From Gracilaria vermiculophylla (taxonomy: Eukaryota > Rhodophyta > Florideophyceae > Gracilariales > Gracilariaceae): a stretch of 64,000 nucleotides of DNA. Below the pieces are notes generated by a model that did no database searches, was not told the DNA's origin, and saw nothing but the letters and a program-made list of their open reading frames with translations. The DNA lies in assembly GCA_019155205.2 (NCBI GenBank), contig JAHNZQ020000227.1, forward strand, positions 580,034 through 644,033. The letters are read 5' to 3'. Of this stretch, positions 59,835-64,000 are shown piece by piece. Numbering within the stretch: the first letter of the stretch is position 1; every line of letters starts with the position of its first letter. The translations under genes and the position numbers were made by a program.

Positions 59835-62116
59835 CGTGTCGTTTGCACTGCTAGTGACGCTATCCGCGGGTTTCTTTTGTCCATATGATCAACAGAGGTG
59901 GGACGGGCTATGGGTAGCACACTCTTATGTAGATATATTTGAGATGTACAGGACTGTATGTATCTTTGAACACATCTCCTCTGCGTGTTCAGAATAGGGT
60001 TGGGCAGTAGGGAGGGTCTTGCGGCTAGTGTGGACTGCCTTTCACTCTGCTCCGTGGTGTGCATAGCGGATGTGCTCCCAAGCATTTAGCGAGGCGGACG
60101 GGGTTTTCGTCAGTTTCCAAACTGTTCGTGCTTGTAAAACAAGCTTTCCGCTCCACTGACGATACAGCGCTGGGCTGACTAAACGTCGATCTGTGATACA
60201 TAAAGACGCAAAGAATGGAGATGCTCGCACTTGAAAAATCAGCGCTCTGACTGCACAGTGGCGCCCATCCACAGACCTGCTGTTACCTTCTCGGGTTTAC
60301 TCTGTGGTTTACTCTGTGTGCCAGCGTCACGAGGAATCATGGCGATGACAGGCAGTCGTAAACTGCACGGGTCGCCGCGTTTTGCTCTGCTCCGCAATCA
60401 AGAAGATTCCGCCAGGAATAATGGTCAGCGCACAAAGTCGCGAATGCGGAGGGAGTGTGTGGCGGCGAAAGCCTTTGGCCAGCGGTTGGGCAAGCGAGGC
60501 AGCCGGGGTGCGGGTGGTTAGGGGCAGTTTCAGCGTCAACACGTGCCCAAAGTGAGCAGTATGACGTGGCAAGCGCTTAGGTGCGGAGGGGATACGGCTT
60601 TGCGCGGCAGCGCAACAGGGATGTGTTTGCTACGTTGCGAGGGGTGTGGCTGTATGTGAGCGAGGTTGAGCGGCGGCGTGATGGGATGAAACGGTGAAAA
60701 GCCGACATGGAACGTATGGAATGTAAAGAACAGAGCGAATGAGACAACATTTCAAAGAAAACGTGTTCGTGGGGTCGAGTGCAGCTGCGTCGCGTTCCAA
60801 CGGAAGGCGGCTTTTCAGCGTCGGGAGGCGCATGAAGTGAATGTTGTCACCATTCACCGCTCTGCACACCCCGTTGTTGATCAAAATACTAGGAGCTGTT
60901 GAATTGAAGGTAGTGCGGGCGAGGGTTACGTCGATGAACAACATGTGGGCAACGCTGTGAGGTGCAGAAGGGCTTTTGCGGATCGCGCAAGTCGAGCAAC
61001 TCGTAGAAAAGAGCTGTTTGGAACTGGTGGTGCAACAATTCAACACGAACTGAAACGGGCGTTGTGCAGTTGGCGCTTATGGTGAACGGCAGCTCGCAGC
61101 GGGGATATCGGAGTATGCACGGCGTGTGGTCTGTTCACATCCTTGAATTGTCGTTGAGGTGCGACGAGCGGCTGGTGCAAGAGCGCAACTGCGGCGCACA
61201 CCGCCGTGCGATGCGCGCGTGGACGGCGAGCGTGCAAGTCGGAGCGGCCACGACGCACAGATCAGGTGGGCGTGTGTGTGGGCGTGTGTGTGGGCGTGTG
61301 TGTGGGCGTGTGTGTGGGCGTGTGTGTGGGCGTGTGTGTGGGCGTGTGTGTGGGCGTGTGTGTGTGTGTGTGTGTGTGTGTATGCAAAACGGGAGGGCGA
61401 CAAGGAGAAAGAGAGCAACGGGTGGAAGAGCAATGGTGTTTTGCGCGGTGGCCATGTGGGGGTTGCGACCACGACGCAGCACCTGAACACGTCACCGAAA
61501 TGGCGGCTGGCAGTGGAACGAGCTGCTACGGCGCGACAAGGGACGCGCAGGCCAGCGCGTTGACAAATCATTTTCCATCGGTCGTCTGCTTCGCCAACGT
61601 CATGGTTGTGAACCACTACTGGGAGCCGTCTGGCGCAAGCAACGAGCGCGAGCGCGTGCGAAACGGGACACCCCAAGTGCGGCGCACCCACGGTTCAGGC
61701 CGGCGTTTGGCAAGCAGCCATGCCCCCCTTTTTCACGCACTGTGCTACACAAATCGCCTGCAAAGCTAAATACGTGGCGGTGCGTCCCGAGAGACAGCGA
61801 CTGTGCTCCATTCACTGATGCGCTGTTGTTTTCCCAGTTTTAGGTGCTAAATCTTCTGCCCGTGTTCCACTAATGGCTCACTATTCCGCTACTCACGCCG
61901 CTCACAGCCTTTCATTTGGCTGCCATCAATCGCTTCCCCTTTCATCTCTCCGCAGCCAGCTACTTCCGTTCAACCCCTGCAGCTGCTCGCAGTCCGCCAC
62001 CGCCTGCGCTCCGCTTTCCCACGAGGCCGTCACTCATCTGCTCCACCCGCAACAGCCTGTCGCTCAACTCCAACCTCTCAACATTCTTTATCTTCTTTTC
62101 TGTGCCCGTTTCCCCA
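59835..62116. other. Long spacer before the CLC gene
   Basis: About 2.3 kb. A minus ORF of 138 codons (60630-61046) has no recognisable motif. A minisatellite lies at 61266-61381 (separate entry). Nothing else is supported. The last 250 bases are pyrimidine-rich leader of the CLC gene. Confidence 0.45.
61266..61381. repeat. 12-base minisatellite followed by a TG microsatellite
   Basis: Eight copies of the unit GGGCGTGTGTGT from about 61266 to 61361, then a TG run to 61381. ORFs across it (repeating W-A-C-V or H-T-P-T) are artefacts. Confidence 0.85.
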
Positions 62117-64000
62117 ATGTCGCAGCCATGGAACTCAACGTCTGCGGGCGCAACCCGCAAGTCGCGTTCCAATGCATTGGTTGGACACATGGCCCCGGCC
62201 GGCTCGGACGCCCCGGAAACCGCTCCCAGGTGGCTTATTTCGCAACAGGAGCAATTCGTGCGCAGCGGCGGCGCCATGCAGCCACCACCCAAGGCCTGGA
62301 AAGTGCGAAGCGCCGATCAGTCACAGGCCAAGAAGGACGACAAGGAAAATCCAGACGATGATTTCGTCATCGTTGACTTGCTGGACGGCGCCCATGTTTC
62401 AACCAAACCCGCTCAAGCTCACACTCAAAACACCCAAATGACTTCTAACTCTGACTCCATTATCTCCCTTCCCCCACTGGATGCGCGCTCAGCCTCGCAG
62501 TGGAGCGCCCTTAAAGCTGAAGCCCAGGAAGCACGCCGATATCGACGAACGAGGGCGTCAGTGGGTTCGTTTGCCCCTCCCGCTGTCCTTGGTGGCAGGC
62601 AACCCCCTCCCTTGGATGTACCACAGCGACAAACAATGCCTGAAACTTTCGCCGCCGTTCAATGTGCCGCCTCCCCGGCAGAGATTGTCTCTAACCCACT
62701 CGCCGTCCCACCATCGCACCTTGAACATTCCCGCGTTCCTCCCCCTGGCAGGAGGCACCGTCGCCAACCCTCTATAACGGCCGCAGTCCTTGACAATTTT
62801 GAACCTGTACAAAACGCTCCTCCGCCTGGGAGACAGCATGCTCGACCGCCACCTTCAGCCAGCCCACGACCAGATAATTCGGACGCCCCCCGAAACAACA
62901 TCCCATCGGGCAGGCATTATGCCCGACCGCTCGCGTCATCTGGCTCACGACCTGAAAATTTGGATTCTTCGCAAACCCCGTTTCCGCCCGGCAAGCAGCA
63001 TCATCGCAACCTCGCTTCAACAACAGCGCGACCAGAAGGAATGGATATGAAATCTTCTCATAGCAAAGAGACACTTTCCATTCTTCATGATTACAGAAAA
63101 GGTCACCATAGGCGCAATTCTTTTATGACCGGCTCTTTCTGGGATGAGGAGTTGGGCTACGGCTCGAGCGTGAGATCAAGCGAGCGTTCGAAAAGTCATG
63201 CATCAAGAAGGTCTAGAAGACAGCCAGAACACTTTGGCGCCTGGGCATGGCGAAAACCAGCAGAAGAAGATGCTATCATGCCGAGCGGTGCATGGATATA
63301 CCTTGCGCTCATAGGTTTCTTTACCTTCTCAATTGCGCTGACTATCAACACCACCGCAAGCTTTATATCCGGCACACTTATCTCAGGTCTGGCATCTCTT
63401 TGCGGTCAGTTGTACGGCCACCGAGCACAAATCCTGGCTCTTGCTGGATTACGAGGCCTATCACTGGCTACCAGCTTCTTGTTGATCCTCAACATCGCGC
63501 CTTATTATTCAGCTGGCTCGGGGATTCCTGAAATGAAATGCGTCTTGAGTGGGGTGCTGTTGAAGAAGATGCTGAATTGGAGAACACTGTTGAGCAAATC
63601 GATCGGTCTCATTTTCTCTCTTTCAAGCGAGATAAGCATCGGGAGACTGGGGCCTTTCATTCACATTAGTGGCATCACGGCTGCTCTGGTTTCGAAGATT
63701 CCGTGGTTCGAATCTTTAGGAAACAGCGCTCGTTTTCAACTACAGGCATTGAATGCTGCAATGGCTGCCGGAGTTGGCGCGACATTTGGGGCTCCAATTG
63801 GCGGTACAATGCTGGCAATAGAGATAATGAGCACATATTACTATATTCATTGGCTCCCCATGGCATTGTACTGTTCAATAATGGGTTATTACTTTGTTGT
63901 CGCATTTGTACAACCCGAAGCGACTGCTTACTTCATCACCAACGTCTCTCTCGACCTTGAGAGTGAATCAATCCAGAAGCTCGCTACGTATGTGGTGCTT
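62117..64000 (+). CDS. CLC-family chloride channel or transporter, 3' end beyond window
   Basis: The frame is open for 628 codons from ATG 62117 to the window end. The first 310 residues are proline/serine/arginine-rich and probably cytosolic. Membrane helices begin at about residue 395 (IYLALIGFFTFSIALTI). GSGIPEMK at 467-474 is the first CLC selectivity motif. The second, normally G-[KR]-E-G-P, reads G-R-L-G-P-F-I-H-I, so the gating glutamate is Leu at about 511. The third, GAPIGGTMLAIE, is intact. The residue after IE that is the proton glutamate in exchangers is Ile at about 570. Later helices and any CBS domains lie outside the window. The family is certain; the transport mode is inferred. 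Confidence 0.9.
   Translation, partial: MSQPWNSTSAGATRKSRSNALVGHMAPAGSDAPETAPRWLISQQEQFVRSGGAMQPPPKAWKVRSADQSQAKKDDKENPDDDFVIVDLLDGAHVSTKPAQAHTQNTQMTSNSDSIISLPPLDARSASQWSALKAEAQEARRYRRTRASVGSFAPPAVLGGRQPPPLDVPQRQTMPETFAAVQCAASPAEIVSNPLAVPPSHLEHSRVPPPGRRHRRQPSITAAVLDNFEPVQNAPPPGRQHARPPPSASPRPDNSDAPRNNIPSGRHYARPLASSGSRPENLDSSQTPFPPGKQHHRNLASTTARPEGMDMKSSHSKETLSILHDYRKGHHRRNSFMTGSFWDEELGYGSSVRSSERSKSHASRRSRRQPEHFGAWAWRKPAEEDAIMPSGAWIYLALIGFFTFSIALTINTTASFISGTLISGLASLCGQLYGHRAQILALAGLRGLSLATSFLLILNIAPYYSAGSGIPEMKCVLSGVLLKKMLNWRTLLSKSIGLIFSLSSEISIGRLGPFIHISGITAALVSKIPWFESLGNSARFQLQALNAAMAAGVGATFGAPIGGTMLAIEIMSTYYYIHWLPMALYCSIMGYYFVVAFVQPEATAYFITNVSLDLESESIQKLATYVVL

Noticed and set aside
60630..61046. 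138-codon minus ORF
   Set aside because: No motif, and no independent sign of coding beyond being open.
61159..61769. Repeat-encoding ORFs across the minisatellite
   Set aside because: Open in several frames only because the 12-base unit lacks stop codons.

Overview
This 64 kb window is eukaryotic nuclear DNA, most likely from a red alga (Rhodophyta). The best lineage marker is a head-to-head pair of bacterial-type (BcsA-like) cellulose synthases with an N-terminal family-48 glycogen-binding module, an architecture known from red-algal CESAs. A plastid-type ThiC, a histidinol-phosphatase-like protein with a plausible plastid leader, a Golgi-type sulfotransferase and very few introns (three detected in 21 genes) fit this. 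The lineage call is an inference; no species is claimed.

Bases 1 to about 10,300 are AT-richer and hold no intact gene. They are a graveyard of mobile DNA: a frameshifted Gag on the minus strand running off the left edge, two diverged LTR-like direct repeats, a decayed copia-like RNase H, a second decayed Gag followed by a Ty3/gypsy-like reverse transcriptase fragment, and two dead Tc1/mariner elements (7020-8294 and 9024-10302) with matching termini. Two nested palindromes (10390-10550) mark the right border.

From 10.8 kb the window is gene-dense and increasingly GC-rich. In order: NSUN2-like tRNA methyltransferase (-), proteasome RPN7 (+), RNA polymerase II RPB9 (-), condensin CAP-G (+), cellulose synthase A (-), cellulose synthase B (+), ThiC (-), HtrA protease (+), zinc-finger/PIP-box-like protein (-), Mpv17 family (+), small CHORD-like zinc protein (-), NAPE-PLD-like protein with lost metal ligands (+), SPT6 (-), unknown 235-aa protein (-), sulfotransferase (+), sirtuin (-), SWS1-like SWIM protein (+), HisN-YicC fusion (-), unknown protein A (+), unknown protein B (+), and the start of a CLC chloride channel/transporter (+) that leaves the window on the right. 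The first 13 genes alternate strictly in strand, so almost every gene sits in both a divergent and a convergent pair. Two convergent pairs overlap in their coding 3' ends.

There is no operon-like pathway. Themes are wall polysaccharide (two cellulose synthases, a sulfotransferase), chromatin and transcription (SPT6, RPB9, CAP-G, sirtuin), genome maintenance (SWS1, the zinc-finger/PIP-like protein) and plastid metabolism (ThiC, HisN).

The most novel items are the in-frame fusion of an inositol-monophosphatase/HisN-type phosphatase to a complete YicC-type endoribonuclease, a NAPE-PLD homologue that has lost five of seven metal ligands, a CLC protein lacking both signature glutamates, and two unrecognised genes that share a domain. 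Long uninterrupted C tracts (114 and 71 bases) lie just upstream of two coding starts, and the long spacers are extremely CpG/GCGC-rich.
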